The translations under genes were made by a program, and so were the position numbers. This document shows positions 43,353 through 52,718 of a DNA stretch of 64,000 nucleotides, one piece after another. Source of the DNA: Bacillus_BA songklensis (lineage in GTDB: Bacteria > Bacillota > Bacilli > Bacillales > Bacillaceae_H); contig NZ_JBHRZT010000026.1 in NCBI RefSeq assembly GCF_042649685.1, positions 1 through 64,000 of the forward strand, written 5' to 3'. A model generated the notes under the pieces. That model did no database searches and was not told the DNA's origin. It saw only the letters and a program-made list of their open reading frames with translations. How positions within the stretch are numbered: position 1 is the first letter of the stretch; each line of letters opens with the position of its first letter.

Positions 43353-44795
43353 TTATCTCTTTAGCTTGTGTTGATTGATTAACTCCATTTTCGTTTTCCA
43401 TACTTCTTCGCTTAAATCAACAGGATAGCGTTCTGGATTTAGCTTGCGTAAGTATTCATCCCAAAAAAGCGTTAATTGTTCCTGGTGATAAGCGCGGATT
43501 TGATGAAGATCAGGGAGTGTATATTTTTGTTCTCCGTTCACAAAAACAGGAACGAGTAATTCAACTGCTTTGAAATTGGTCACAAATTTATGCAAATACG
43601 TATGGACAGGATCGAACAGCTTAATTTTATGTTTTGCTGTAACTTTCTCATGGACGAATGCGATATAGTCGCCTTCTGCTTTATTATTGGCGTTAAGAAT
43701 TCGGTACACACTTTTAAATCCCGGTGTCGTAATTTTTTCCGGATTACCCGATATTTTGATAACGGGCTCATATTCGTTTCCTTCTTTTTTAGCGACTAAC
43801 TTGTAAACTCCGCCTAATGCCGGGTTGTCCGCTGCTGTGATCAGCTGTGTTCCCACTCCCCAGCCGTTGATTTTGGCTCCCTGTGCTTTTAAGTTAAAAA
43901 TCACATTTTCATCTAAATCGTTGCTCGCTATGATGTTGACATAATCAAGACCTGCATTATCGAACATTTTGCGTGCTGCTTGTGACAAATAAGCCAAATC
44001 ACCGCTGTCCAATCGGATTCCTTTTAAGCGATGCCCCTTTTCTTCAAGCCACTTTCCGACTTTAATGGCGTTGGGTACACCTGATTTTAACGTGTCATAT
44101 GTATCGACAAGCAACACCGTATTATCTGGATGAACTTGTGCATATGCCATAAACGCATCCAGCTCCGAATCAAAATCCATCACCCATGCATGGGCATGTG
44201 TCCCGATAGAAGGAATACCAAACATCTTTCCTGACTCCATATTGCTTGTGCCGTCAAAGCCCGCTATATAAGCTGCCCGCGCTCCCCAAATTGCCGCGTC
44301 CGCTTCTTGTGCACGTCTTGTTCCAAACTCAAATAACGTGTCATCCGGAGCCACTTGACGGATGCGGGAAGCCTTTGTGGCAATCAATGTTTGGTAGTTC
44401 ATAAAGTTTAAAAGTGCCGTCTCAATAAGCTGCACTTCAAAAATGCGCCCTTCCACCCGAATAATCGGCTCGTTAGGGAACACAAGCGTCCCTTCTGGAA
44501 CGGTATATAGATTTCCTGTAAAACGGAAGTTTTGTAACTCTTGAAGAAAGTCCTCTTCATAATTTTCCGGCTGCTTTCTTAAATACTCAAGATCCTCTTG
44601 TGAAAACTTGAGATGGTTAATATAATTGACGATTCGTTCAAGTCCCGCAAATACGGCATATCCGTTCCCAAATGGAATTTTGCGAAAATAAGCATCAAAA
44701 ACACGAATATTATGGTGACGGTTCAGTTTCCAATGCGCATAAATCATATTGATTTGATACTTATCAGTATGGAGTGTTAAGTTATCATCACTCAT
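43353..44795 (-). CDS. pncB: Nicotinate phosphoribosyltransferase
   Basis: A 480-residue enzyme that makes nicotinate mononucleotide from nicotinate and PRPP, the first salvage step to NAD. It has the N-terminal LTDKYQINMIYAHWK-type start, FGTRRAQEADAA near residue 155, and IRLDSGDLA near 246. Start follows AGGGGAAATG. It pairs functionally with nadE downstream. Confidence 0.93.
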   Translation of the reverse strand: MSDDNLTLHTDKYQINMIYAHWKLNRHHNIRVFDAYFRKIPFGNGYAVFAGLERIVNYINHLKFSQEDLEYLRKQPENYEEDFLQELQNFRFTGNLYTVPEGTLVFPNEPIIRVEGRIFEVQLIETALLNFMNYQTLIATKASRIRQVAPDDTLFEFGTRRAQEADAAIWGARAAYIAGFDGTSNMESGKMFGIPSIGTHAHAWVMDFDSELDAFMAYAQVHPDNTVLLVDTYDTLKSGVPNAIKVGKWLEEKGHRLKGIRLDSGDLAYLSQAARKMFDNAGLDYVNIIASNDLDENVIFNLKAQGAKINGWGVGTQLITAADNPALGGVYKLVAKKEGNEYEPVIKISGNPEKITTPGFKSVYRILNANNKAEGDYIAFVHEKVTAKHKIKLFDPVHTYLHKFVTNFKAVELLVPVFVNGEQKYTLPDLHQIRAYHQEQLTLFWDEYLRKLNPERYPVDLSEEVWKTKMELINQHKLKR

Positions 44796-44903
44796 TCGTC
44801 ATTTCCCCTTTTCATCCCTCATCGGCTCTTTTTCTTAATATAAACATTTCCGGCTGCTTTCTTTCAAGTTTCCAACTTTTAAAGAAAATATAAGCGTTAA
44901 TAA

Positions 44904-45060
44904 AAGGGGCTGGCTCAAAAGGTCAACCATCCACATCATAAAAAGTCTTTTAAACAAATGAATCGTCACGAGAACCTTTCATTTTACTGAATTCTCCATG
45001 ACGATTCATTTGAAGGGGTTTCCCCCATCCATATGTTTTCGCGGATTTGGGAAATCCCTT
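44904..45060 (-). repeat. Composite intergenic repeat, family A (inverted)
   Basis: AAGGGGCTGGCTCAAAAGG, then ATGAATCGTCA paired with TGACGATTCAT, then hairpin AAGGGGTTTCCC/GGGAAATCCCTT (45013-45060). Same order of parts as at 5279 and 7944, read from the other strand. It fills the gap between lutR and pncB. Confidence 0.7.
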
Positions 45061-45065
45061 TGTTT

Positions 45066-45785
45066 CTACAGCTCAATATATTTCATCAATACTTGTTCGA
45101 CCGCTACTAAATGCGTTAGCATTAATTCCTGGGCCTTGGACGGATTTTGCTCCACGATGGCCTCATAAATCTGCATATGTTCCTGATATAAACGTTCGGA
45201 CGTCGTTTGTTTCGAGTATAACCAGAGACGCCTTGTTTCCCTCATCGTTTCAATCATCATTTCAGATACGTTATTCATTAAGTTTACTAACAATGGATTT
45301 TTAGAAGCTGCGGCAATGGCCATATGAAATTCAAAGTCCGCTCTTTCCCCCAATTCTTCATTTCCTGCTGCAGCCTTCATCGCCTCAAGTGCTTCTTTCA
45401 TTTTTTGTAAATCGTCCAATGTCCGTTTTGTCGCAGCGGCTACGACCGTTCCGACTTCTAATACTTTACGGACTTCAAGTAAATGAATGATATCTTCCTT
45501 TTTCATTAGAACAGCTGCCGTAACCGGAAGAGAAATGAGCTCTGCATCAAACTGGCGGACATATGTACCTTCTCCCTGCTTCATCTCAACAAGCCCCATC
45601 GCTCTTAACGCGCTAAGCGCTTCACGGATGGCAGAGCGCCCTACCTGAAAATTTTCAGCGAGCTGCTGGACAGAATCCAGTTTATCGCCCGGCTTTAAAT
45701 CGCCGCTCTTAATCATACTTAAAAGCGCCTCTGCCACTTCCTCATATATCTTCTTCGGTTTTATATGTCTATACGTCAAAAACAT
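45066..45785 (-). CDS. lutR: GntR/FadR family regulator of lactate utilization
   Basis: A 239-residue regulator. Winged helix at residues 10-75 (KIYEEVAEALLSMIKSGDLK, recognition helix GRSAIREALSALRAMGLV), then an FCD ligand domain of seven helices with the metal-binding HMAIAAAS and HMQIYEA histidines. It resembles B. subtilis LutR, the repressor of lutABC. It is divergent from the lactate permease gene, with a LutR box in the permease leader and another at lutA. The ATG at 45785 is close to AGAGGTGA; a TTG two codons later is possible. Confidence 0.88.
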   Translation of the reverse strand: MFLTYRHIKPKKIYEEVAEALLSMIKSGDLKPGDKLDSVQQLAENFQVGRSAIREALSALRAMGLVEMKQGEGTYVRQFDAELISLPVTAAVLMKKEDIIHLLEVRKVLEVGTVVAAATKRTLDDLQKMKEALEAMKAAAGNEELGERADFEFHMAIAAASKNPLLVNLMNNVSEMMIETMRETRRLWLYSKQTTSERLYQEHMQIYEAIVEQNPSKAQELMLTHLVAVEQVLMKYIEL

Positions 45786-45906
45786 TCACCTCTAGCCTGA
45801 AACTTCCAAATAGTATATGTTTTATTATATCAATACGTCTTTGTTAGATTCTACAAAAGTAAACTCTACTTTTCTAAAAAAATATCAAAAAGTTTTCCAG
45901 TACCAC

Positions 45907-45936
45907 TTGCTTACTACTAAATTAATAGACTATAAT
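45907..45936 (+). promoter_or_regulatory. Sigma-A-like promoter of the lactate permease gene
   Basis: TTGCTT (45907-45912), 18-nt spacer, TATAAT (45931-45936). Confidence 0.6.
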
Positions 45937-45962
45937 GTGAGCGTATTCATTTTATTGGTACT

Positions 45963-45975
45963 ATCATCAGATGAC
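45963..45975. promoter_or_regulatory. LutR box in the lactate permease leader
   Basis: ATCATCAGATGAC holds the inverted repeat TCATC-A-GATGA. It is about 20 nt downstream of the likely transcription start, suited to repression by roadblock. Confidence 0.75.
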
Positions 45976-46111
45976 CTAATCACCTAATTTTATGAATGTC
46001 GGGTTTTCTCTCTTTTTTAAGTCATCTTGAAAGCGATTTCTCTTTTTTGAATGGGTAAGGGGATTCATGTTGTATCAATGGTCAAACTATTTTGAAAACG
46101 GGGTGTTATTC

Positions 46112-47794
46112 ATGACATGGGCACAAAACTTTACGCCTATCGGGGATAGTCTATTATGGTCTGCTGTCGTAGCCTTAATCCCTATTTTGTATTTCTTTTG
46201 GGCATTAGCAGTCAAGCGAATGAAAGGGTATGTAGCCGGGATTACAACATTGGCAGTATCATTGGTTGTCGCTGTACTTGCATATAAAATGCCGGCAAGC
46301 ATGGCTCTCATGTCAGCAAGCCAAGGAGCCGTATACGGTATATTGCCGATCGGATGGATTATCGTCACATCTGTATTTTTATATAAATTGACCGTTAAAA
46401 CAGGTCAATTTGATATAATCCGAAACTCCGTATTGTCCATCACGGAAGACCGCCGCTTACAAGCGCTTTTAGTGGCCTTCTCATTCGGAGCCTTCCTGGA
46501 AGGGGCCGCAGGCTTCGGTGCGCCGGTAGCCATTTCAGCCGCATTGCTTGTGGGGCTCGGGTTTAATCCTTTATATGCAGCAGGCCTTTGTTTATTGGCA
46601 AACACAGCTCCTGTTGCCTTTGGCGCAATCGGTATCCCCATTACAGCAATGGAAGGGCCCACCGGCATTCCGGCCATGGAAATTTCAAAAATGGTCGGCC
46701 GTCAATTACCATTCATATCTGTATTTATTCCATTGTATTTGATCATTATTATGGCTGGTTTCAAAAGAGCCTTCGAAGTTTTACCCGCCATTTTAGTTTC
46801 AGGTGTATCTTTTGCCTTAACTCAATATTTAAGCTCGAACTTCATAGGACCTGAGCTTCCAGATATTTTATCAGCGTTAGTATCTTTATTTACATTGGCA
46901 ATTTTCTTAAAGTTCTGGAAACCGAAAACCATTTTCCGTTTCCAATCCGAAGCGGAAGCTCAAGTTGCAGCTACAACTGTCGTTTCTCACGCGAAGCATA
47001 CAAGCGGCGAAATCTTTAAAGCATGGTCTCCATTCTTAATTTTAACGGCGTTCATCTCTATTTGGGGCGTTCCACAAATCAAAGCAGCTTTAACGGGACA
47101 CTACGAAGGAACAAACGGCTTATTAAAAGCGATTAATTCAATCGGCCACAATCTAACGTTTATGCCTGAAGTTCCGGGTTTAAACAACCTGATTTTAAAC
47201 GGAAATGGTGATCCGATTCCGGCCGTTTATAAATTAGAAGTGTTAGGCGCTGCCGGTACAGCCATTCTTTTAGCGGCAGTTGTGACAAAATTCATTGTGA
47301 ACATTTCCTGGAAAGAATGGGTGAAAACATTCGCCGAAACATGTAATGAATTAAAATTTCCAATCCTAACGATTGCAGCTGTTGTCGGTTTTGCTTATGT
47401 AACGAACTCTTCAGGCATGAGTACAACACTGGGAATGCTATTGGCGAAAACAGGATCTCTATTCCCATTCTTCTCACCTGTATTGGGTTGGTTGGGTGTA
47501 TTCATTACAGGTTCTGATACGTCAGCAAACTTGCTGTTCGGGAACTTGCAAAAAATTACAGCGACATCTGTTGGAATGGATCCGCTTCTTGCACTTGCGG
47601 CCAACTCTTCAGGCGGTGTAACAGGGAAGATGATTTCACCGCAATCCATTGCCGTTGCTTGTGCAGCTGTAGGTTTGGCGGGTAAAGAATCTGACTTATT
47701 CCGCTTTACAGTGAAACATAGTTTATTCTTAATTCTTATCGTGTGTATCTTAACGTTCTTACAGTCTAACGTATTATCTTGGATGATTCCATAA
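46112..47794 (+). CDS. lutP: L-lactate permease
   Basis: A 560-residue LctP-family membrane protein with about 14 helices that imports L-lactate with protons. Conserved blocks: GAVYGILPIGWIIVTSVFLY near residue 80, FGAFLEGAAGFGAPVAISAA near 130, and GSDTSANLLFGNLQ near 468. The start at 46112 aligns with the family N-terminus and follows GGGGTG; an ATG at 46067, with AAGGGGATTC, would add 15 residues and is also possible. It lies beside lutR. Confidence 0.92.
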   Translation: MTWAQNFTPIGDSLLWSAVVALIPILYFFWALAVKRMKGYVAGITTLAVSLVVAVLAYKMPASMALMSASQGAVYGILPIGWIIVTSVFLYKLTVKTGQFDIIRNSVLSITEDRRLQALLVAFSFGAFLEGAAGFGAPVAISAALLVGLGFNPLYAAGLCLLANTAPVAFGAIGIPITAMEGPTGIPAMEISKMVGRQLPFISVFIPLYLIIIMAGFKRAFEVLPAILVSGVSFALTQYLSSNFIGPELPDILSALVSLFTLAIFLKFWKPKTIFRFQSEAEAQVAATTVVSHAKHTSGEIFKAWSPFLILTAFISIWGVPQIKAALTGHYEGTNGLLKAINSIGHNLTFMPEVPGLNNLILNGNGDPIPAVYKLEVLGAAGTAILLAAVVTKFIVNISWKEWVKTFAETCNELKFPILTIAAVVGFAYVTNSSGMSTTLGMLLAKTGSLFPFFSPVLGWLGVFITGSDTSANLLFGNLQKITATSVGMDPLLALAANSSGGVTGKMISPQSIAVACAAVGLAGKESDLFRFTVKHSLFLILIVCILTFLQSNVLSWMIP

Positions 47795-47805
47795 AGTGAA
47801 ACTTC

Positions 47806-47839
47806 CATCAGTGGGAGATGGGCACTCCCGCTGATGGTT
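47806..47839 (+). repeat. Hairpin with downstream conserved tail after lutP
   Basis: CCATCAGTGGGAG and CTCCCGCTGATGG pair with one mismatch, followed by GGTTAGTCGAACCAATTTGG. The stem plus tail resembles the end of IS200/IS605-type elements as I remember them; no transposase is present. It could instead be the permease terminator. Confidence 0.4.
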
Positions 47840-48036
47840 AGTCGAACCAATTTGGGCTTTAATAAAATGAAAACTTTCTCTCCCCTCTTCATGGCGGGAG
47901 TTATAACAAAGGGGAGGACTCGGTACATAAAATCCAAAAAATCAAGAATTTTTCTGCCGGGTCCTTTTAGTAAAAATGTTTCTGGTTATCTATTTTAAAC
48001 TTATGGGACAGCTCCTTCATACTTCTTTTATTCAAA

Positions 48037-48082
48037 AAACAGTTACCATTCTCTATAAAACAGAAAATGGTAACTGTTTTTT
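48037..48082 (+). terminator. Strong terminator upstream of putB
   Basis: AAACAGTTACCATT pairs with AATGGTAACTGTTT, followed by TTTTCATTT. It isolates putB from transcription coming from lutP. Confidence 0.75.
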
Positions 48083-48195
48083 CATTTCCTCCTTCCCCTC
48101 TCTCATCCAATTGGATTGATCCAGCATAACTAAGTATCAACATTGAACAAAAGTGTTCAAAATAACACAACTTAAAAAAAATACATGAGACTTAA

Positions 48196-48240
48196 ACAAA
48201 ATTGTATAAAAGCGTTTACAAAATTGTATAAAAGTTTATA
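48196..48240. repeat. Direct repeat upstream of putB
   Basis: ACAAAATTGTATAAAAG occurs twice, 22 bp apart, about 80-120 nt before putB. The spacing of two helical turns suits a regulator bound on one face of the DNA, possibly the NtrC-like protein encoded after putP. Confidence 0.45.
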
Positions 48241-48318
48241 TAATGAATGTGATGAAAAAACAGACTGTTTTTTATTTAACCAATTTTCGAAACCTTCATT
48301 CGAAAGGGGCATTCCATT

Positions 48319-49233
48319 ATGGAAGTTTTGATGAGAAATATGTTTCAAACTTTAGGGAAAAACCAAGCAGCTAATAAGCTGGCAAAAAAATACGGTTTGC
48401 GTTTCGGTGCAGCACGCTTTGTTGCCGGGGAAACAATTGAAAACGCTATCAATTCTGTGAAAGAATTAAATCGGTCTGGGAAAGTGGTTACACTTGATCA
48501 TTTAGGCGAATTTGTCTTCACGGAAGAAGAAGCAAACGAGTCGTCGGCAATGTGTATTCAAACACTGGATGCCATCGCAAAAGCGGGTGTGCAATCTAAT
48601 CTTTCACTCAAGATGACGTCTCTGGGCTTGGACATCAGCAAGGATTTATGCATGAAAAATATGCGTAGAATTCTCGACCGAGCAAAGATGTATGGCAACT
48701 TTGTAAGGATTGATATGGAAGACTATGCCCACTGCCAAGTTTCCTTGGACATTTATCGAGAGTTGCGCAAAGATTACGATAATGTGGGCATTGTCATCCA
48801 AGCTTATTTATACCGAACAGAACAGGACATGCAAGACCTGAATGAGTACAAAGCAAATCTTAGACTAGTAAAAGGCGCTTACAAAGAATCGCCGGAAGTG
48901 GCATTTCCGGATAAGAAAGATGTCGATGAAAACTATAAAAAAATCATTAAGACACACCTGCTGAACGGAAACTATACGGCTGTGGCCAGTCATGATGAAG
49001 CAATCATCGAATACACAAAGAAAATGGTTCAAGAACACCGGATTTCAAAAGATCAGTTTGAATTCCAAATGTTATACGGCATTTGCGTGGAACTTCAGCA
49101 AAAGCTAGTCCAAGAAGGTTATAGAGTACGAGTTTATGTGCCATATGGAGTCGATTGGTTTGGATATTTCATGAGACGTTTGGCGGAGCGTCCTGCCAAT
49201 GTTTGGTTCGTATTGAAAAACCTATTAAAATAA
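48319..49233 (+). CDS. putB: Proline dehydrogenase
   Basis: A 304-residue FAD enzyme with a TIM-barrel, oxidising proline to pyrroline-5-carboxylate and passing electrons to the quinone pool. Motifs: SLKMTSLGLD near residue 94, VRIDMEDYAHCQVSLDIY near 135, LVKGAYKE near 188, and the C-terminal YVPYGVDWFGYFMRRLAERPAN that binds substrate through paired arginines. It is the first gene of putBC with putP nearby. Ribosome site AAAGGGG. Confidence 0.93.
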   Translation: MEVLMRNMFQTLGKNQAANKLAKKYGLRFGAARFVAGETIENAINSVKELNRSGKVVTLDHLGEFVFTEEEANESSAMCIQTLDAIAKAGVQSNLSLKMTSLGLDISKDLCMKNMRRILDRAKMYGNFVRIDMEDYAHCQVSLDIYRELRKDYDNVGIVIQAYLYRTEQDMQDLNEYKANLRLVKGAYKESPEVAFPDKKDVDENYKKIIKTHLLNGNYTAVASHDEAIIEYTKKMVQEHRISKDQFEFQMLYGICVELQQKLVQEGYRVRVYVPYGVDWFGYFMRRLAERPANVWFVLKNLLK

Positions 49234-49263
49234 AACTTGTATATATATCAAGGAGTGGAGAAG

Positions 49264-50832
49264 ATGACAACTATTACGAAGATTTCCCCTTTCAAAAACG
49301 AGCCTTTTACAGATTTCACGATTGAAGAGAACAAAAAAGCAATGGAGCTCGCTCTTTCAAAAGTAAAGAATGAACTTGGCAGGGAGTTTCCCCTTCATAT
49401 TGGGAGCAAAAAGGTAGTAACAGAAGATAAAATCAAGTCGATTAATCCAGGGAATGTGGATGAAGTAATCGGTCTTGTAAGCAAGGCAACAAAACAACTT
49501 GCAGAAGAAGCCATGCAGGAAGCTTTAAAAACGTTTGAATCATGGAAGAAGGTTTCCCCTGCAGAACGCGCCGAGTATTTGTTTAAAGCAGCCCGCTTAA
49601 TGCGTGAACGCAAGCATGAGTTTTCGGCTTTACTTGTTTACGAGTCAGGGAAAAACTGGGCAGAAGCTGACGCCGACACAGCGGAAGCAATTGATTTCAT
49701 GGAATTCTATGCTCGAGAAATGCTCCGTCTCAGCGAGACAAATATCCATCAACCTCTTACAAAAATCGAAGGTGAAGAGAATATATTGACGTACATTCCT
49801 CTTGGAGTAGGTGTCATTATCCCGCCATGGAATTTCCCGCTGGCGATTTGTGTGGGCATGACTACAGCGGCCATTGTATCAGGAAATACGGTTCTCTTAA
49901 AACCGGCTTCTACTACTCCGGTTATCGCTCATAAGTTTGTGGCTTTAATGGAAGAAGTTGGCCTTCCATCAGGTGTCATTAACTTTATTCCGGGAAGTGG
50001 AGCCGAAGTCGGTGATTACTTAACCACACATCCGAAAACTCGTTTTATTAGTTTTACAGGCTCTAAAGAAATAGGCCTCCGTATCAATCGTTTAGCGGCC
50101 GAAACGGCAAACGGACAAATTTGGTTAAAGCGTGTCATAGCGGAAATGGGTGGTAAAGATGGTATTGTTGTTGATGAAACAGCCGATTTGGACGCTGCTG
50201 CCGCTGCCATTGTTGCCTCTGCCTTCGGGTTTCAAGGACAAAAATGTTCTGCGGGATCCAGAGCGATAATCGTCGAATCGGTTTATGATGAAGTGGCAAA
50301 TAAGGTAACAGAATTGACAAAGCAATTACGCGTAGGAAAGCCTGAAGAAAATGCCCCTATCGGTCCAGTAATTGATCAAAACTCTTTAAACAAAATTTTG
50401 GAGTATATTGAAATTGGAAAACAAGAAGGACGACTGCTGACAGGCGGAGTAAAAGCGAAAGGAAACGGATTTTATATCGAACCTACTGTGTTTGCGGATG
50501 TTGATCCGAAAGCCCGTATTATGCAGGAGGAAATTTTCGGCCCTGTCCTAGCTTTAGCGAAAGTGAAAGATTGGAAAGAAGGAATGGAAGTTTATAACGA
50601 TACGGAATATGGTCTAACAGGCTCCTATTTTTCACAAGATGAGGAACGAATCCAATACGCCTTGGAAACTATTCATTGCGGAAATCTTTATATTAATAGA
50701 AAATGTACAGGGGCTCTAGTTGGAGTGCATCCGTTTGGCGGATTCAATATGTCCGGTACAGATTCCAAAGCCGGCGGTTATGATTATTTACTATTATTCA
50801 CACAAGCAAAGCTAACATCCAGAAAATTATAG
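49264..50832 (+). CDS. putC: 1-pyrroline-5-carboxylate dehydrogenase
   Basis: A 522-residue NAD-dependent aldehyde dehydrogenase that converts glutamate semialdehyde to glutamate. The catalytic glutamate is in IAEMGGKDG near residue 293 and the nucleophile cysteine in GFQGQKCSAGSRAI near 327; PWNFPLAI is present near 195. Start at 49264 follows AAGGAGTGGAGAAG, 30 nt after putB. It completes proline to glutamate conversion. Confidence 0.93.
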   Translation: MTTITKISPFKNEPFTDFTIEENKKAMELALSKVKNELGREFPLHIGSKKVVTEDKIKSINPGNVDEVIGLVSKATKQLAEEAMQEALKTFESWKKVSPAERAEYLFKAARLMRERKHEFSALLVYESGKNWAEADADTAEAIDFMEFYAREMLRLSETNIHQPLTKIEGEENILTYIPLGVGVIIPPWNFPLAICVGMTTAAIVSGNTVLLKPASTTPVIAHKFVALMEEVGLPSGVINFIPGSGAEVGDYLTTHPKTRFISFTGSKEIGLRINRLAAETANGQIWLKRVIAEMGGKDGIVVDETADLDAAAAAIVASAFGFQGQKCSAGSRAIIVESVYDEVANKVTELTKQLRVGKPEENAPIGPVIDQNSLNKILEYIEIGKQEGRLLTGGVKAKGNGFYIEPTVFADVDPKARIMQEEIFGPVLALAKVKDWKEGMEVYNDTEYGLTGSYFSQDEERIQYALETIHCGNLYINRKCTGALVGVHPFGGFNMSGTDSKAGGYDYLLLFTQAKLTSRKL

Positions 50833-50837
50833 AAGCT

Positions 50838-50870
50838 TAAAAGCTCCCTAATAACGGGAGCTTTAAAAAA
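50838..50870 (+). terminator. Terminator after putC
   Basis: AAAGCTCCC pairs with GGGAGCTTT just after the stop. The stem is followed by A rather than T, so termination may be partial, allowing readthrough into putP. Confidence 0.5.
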
Positions 50871-50984
50871 AACGTCGTATGTATCCGCTTTCATAAAATA
50901 AATTCTCCAAAATAGTCGATATATTCTATAAAATGAGATAAAATATTATTTTCCTCGAAAACAAACTAGAAGGGAGATGTAATA

Positions 50985-52451
50985 ATGGACATACAGCTTC
51001 TTATTTCAATCGCCGTTTACATGGTGGGGATGCTTTTTATAGGGTATTATGCGTACAAACGAACGTCCAACTTATCTGATTATATGTTAGGAGGAAGGAC
51101 ACTTGGTCCTGCCGTCACCGCGCTCAGTGCCGGGGCGTCCGATATGAGCGGATGGCTGCTGATGGGCTTGCCTGGCGCCATGTTTGCTCAAGGACTTAGT
51201 GCTTCCTGGATTGTAATTGGGCTTACGCTGGGCGCATATGCCAATTGGCTTTATGTCGCTCCTCGCCTAAGGACATATTCCGAAATGGCTAACAACTCCA
51301 TTACCATTCCTGCTTTTTTAGAGAATCGCTTTGATGACCAATCAAAGATTCTGCGTTTAATTTCTGGATTTGTAATTATTATTTTCTTTACTTTTTATGT
51401 ATCTTCTGGAATGGTGTCCGGCGGTGTTCTTTTTGAAAACACATTTAACCTGGATTATCACACAGGCCTATGGGTCGTCGCAGGGGTGGTGATAGCTTAT
51501 ACGCTTTTTGGGGGCTTTCTTGCTGTAAGTTGGACCGATTTTGTTCAAGGGCTCATCATGTTTATAGCTCTCGTTCTTGTTCCGATCGTTACCATCATGC
51601 ATGTAGGGGGTATTGGGCCGGCATTCAGTGAAATCAAGTCCATTGACCCTAAACTGTTTGATTTATTTAAAGGTACAAGCCTTCTAGGAATCATTTCTTT
51701 GTTTGCATGGGGACTAGGTTACTTCGGTCAACCGCATATCATCGTGCGCTTTATGGCCATTTCTTCTGTAAAGGAAATCAAAAAAGCGCGTCACATTGGA
51801 ATGGGCTGGATGATTTTTTCAGTCGTTGGTGCCATGTTTACAGGATTCGTGGGACTTGCCTACTATTCCAAGCAAGGAATGAAGCTGGCTGATCCCGAAA
51901 CTATTTTTATTGAATTAGGTAATATTTTGTTTCATCCTATCATTACCGGGTTTTTGTTAGCGGCTATTCTCGCTGCGATCATGAGTACCATTTCTTCGCA
52001 GCTTCTTGTAACCTCAAGTTCATTAACAGAGGATTTGTACAAAACATTTTTCCGCCGTTCAGCAACGGATAAAGAGCTCGTGCTAATTGGTCGTCTTTCC
52101 GTATTGTTGGTCTCCATTGTCAGTGTACTTCTTGCTTATAATAAAAATGCTTCTATATTATCTCTGGTAGGCTATGCATGGGCTGGTTTCGGGGCTTCCT
52201 TTGGACCTGTGATTCTTCTCAGTCTTTATTGGAAACGAATGAACAAGTGGGGAGCTATTGCAGGAATGATTGCAGGTGCGGTTACCGTTATTGTTTGGAC
52301 AAAAATCGACTTTTTCAAAGATACTGGCCTTTACGAGATGATACCAGGGTTTGCGATGAGCTTGATTGCCATCTATGTGGTTAGTCTATTAACCCCTATC
52401 CCTTCTAAGGATACTCAGAAACAATTTGACGAATACAAACAATCAGCTTAA
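50985..52451 (+). CDS. putP: Sodium/proline symporter
   Basis: A 488-residue sodium:solute symporter with 12-13 helices. Family motifs include the early GGRTLGPAVTALSAGASDMSGWLLMG near residue 37, which contains sodium-site serines, and GYFGQPHIIVRFMAI near 245. Position after putBC indicates proline as substrate. Start follows AGAAGGGAG. Confidence 0.92.
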   Translation: MDIQLLISIAVYMVGMLFIGYYAYKRTSNLSDYMLGGRTLGPAVTALSAGASDMSGWLLMGLPGAMFAQGLSASWIVIGLTLGAYANWLYVAPRLRTYSEMANNSITIPAFLENRFDDQSKILRLISGFVIIIFFTFYVSSGMVSGGVLFENTFNLDYHTGLWVVAGVVIAYTLFGGFLAVSWTDFVQGLIMFIALVLVPIVTIMHVGGIGPAFSEIKSIDPKLFDLFKGTSLLGIISLFAWGLGYFGQPHIIVRFMAISSVKEIKKARHIGMGWMIFSVVGAMFTGFVGLAYYSKQGMKLADPETIFIELGNILFHPIITGFLLAAILAAIMSTISSQLLVTSSSLTEDLYKTFFRRSATDKELVLIGRLSVLLVSIVSVLLAYNKNASILSLVGYAWAGFGASFGPVILLSLYWKRMNKWGAIAGMIAGAVTVIVWTKIDFFKDTGLYEMIPGFAMSLIAIYVVSLLTPIPSKDTQKQFDEYKQSA

Positions 52452-52463
52452 TAAATTCACTTT

Positions 52464-52503
52464 GCCAAAAGGACGGGAATAAAAACATTCCCGTCCTTTT
52501 GTA
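52464..52503 (+). terminator. Terminator of putP
   Basis: CAAAAGGACGGGAAT and ATTCCCGTCCTTTTG pair perfectly around AAAAAC. Confidence 0.85.
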
Positions 52504-52566
52504 AAAACCTTTTCGCTTACTCATGATGCTTAAGGATAAAGAATATAAAATTATTTACGTGGATCT

Positions 52567-52718
52567 AATATATAAATCCGATTTAATCTTTTTGACATCA
52601 ACCTTGCCTCCCGCCCTCTTCATGTTTCTCGCCCCATCAACTCGAATAGGCTAACAAGATTAAATCATAGGGCATGGATGTTTTTTATCCATGCCCTATG
52701 ATTTATGTGAATCCATAT
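52567..52718 (+). repeat. Family B repeat, shortened copy
   Basis: Left end ATATATAAATCCGATTTAAT, hairpin AAATCATAGGGCATGGAT/ATCCATGCCCTATGATTT, right end ATGTGAATCCATATT. The first internal hairpin is missing. The right end encodes the last five residues and TAG stop of the leftward regulator gene. Confidence 0.8.

Noticed and set aside
47395..47937. 180-codon open frame on the minus strand across the lactate permease end
   Set aside because: It is antisense to a well-supported permease, has no ribosome site and no recognisable domain.
48180..48318. Sigma-54 (-24/-12) promoter before putB
   Set aside because: No TGGCAC-N5-TTGC pattern was found; only AT-rich direct repeats are present.
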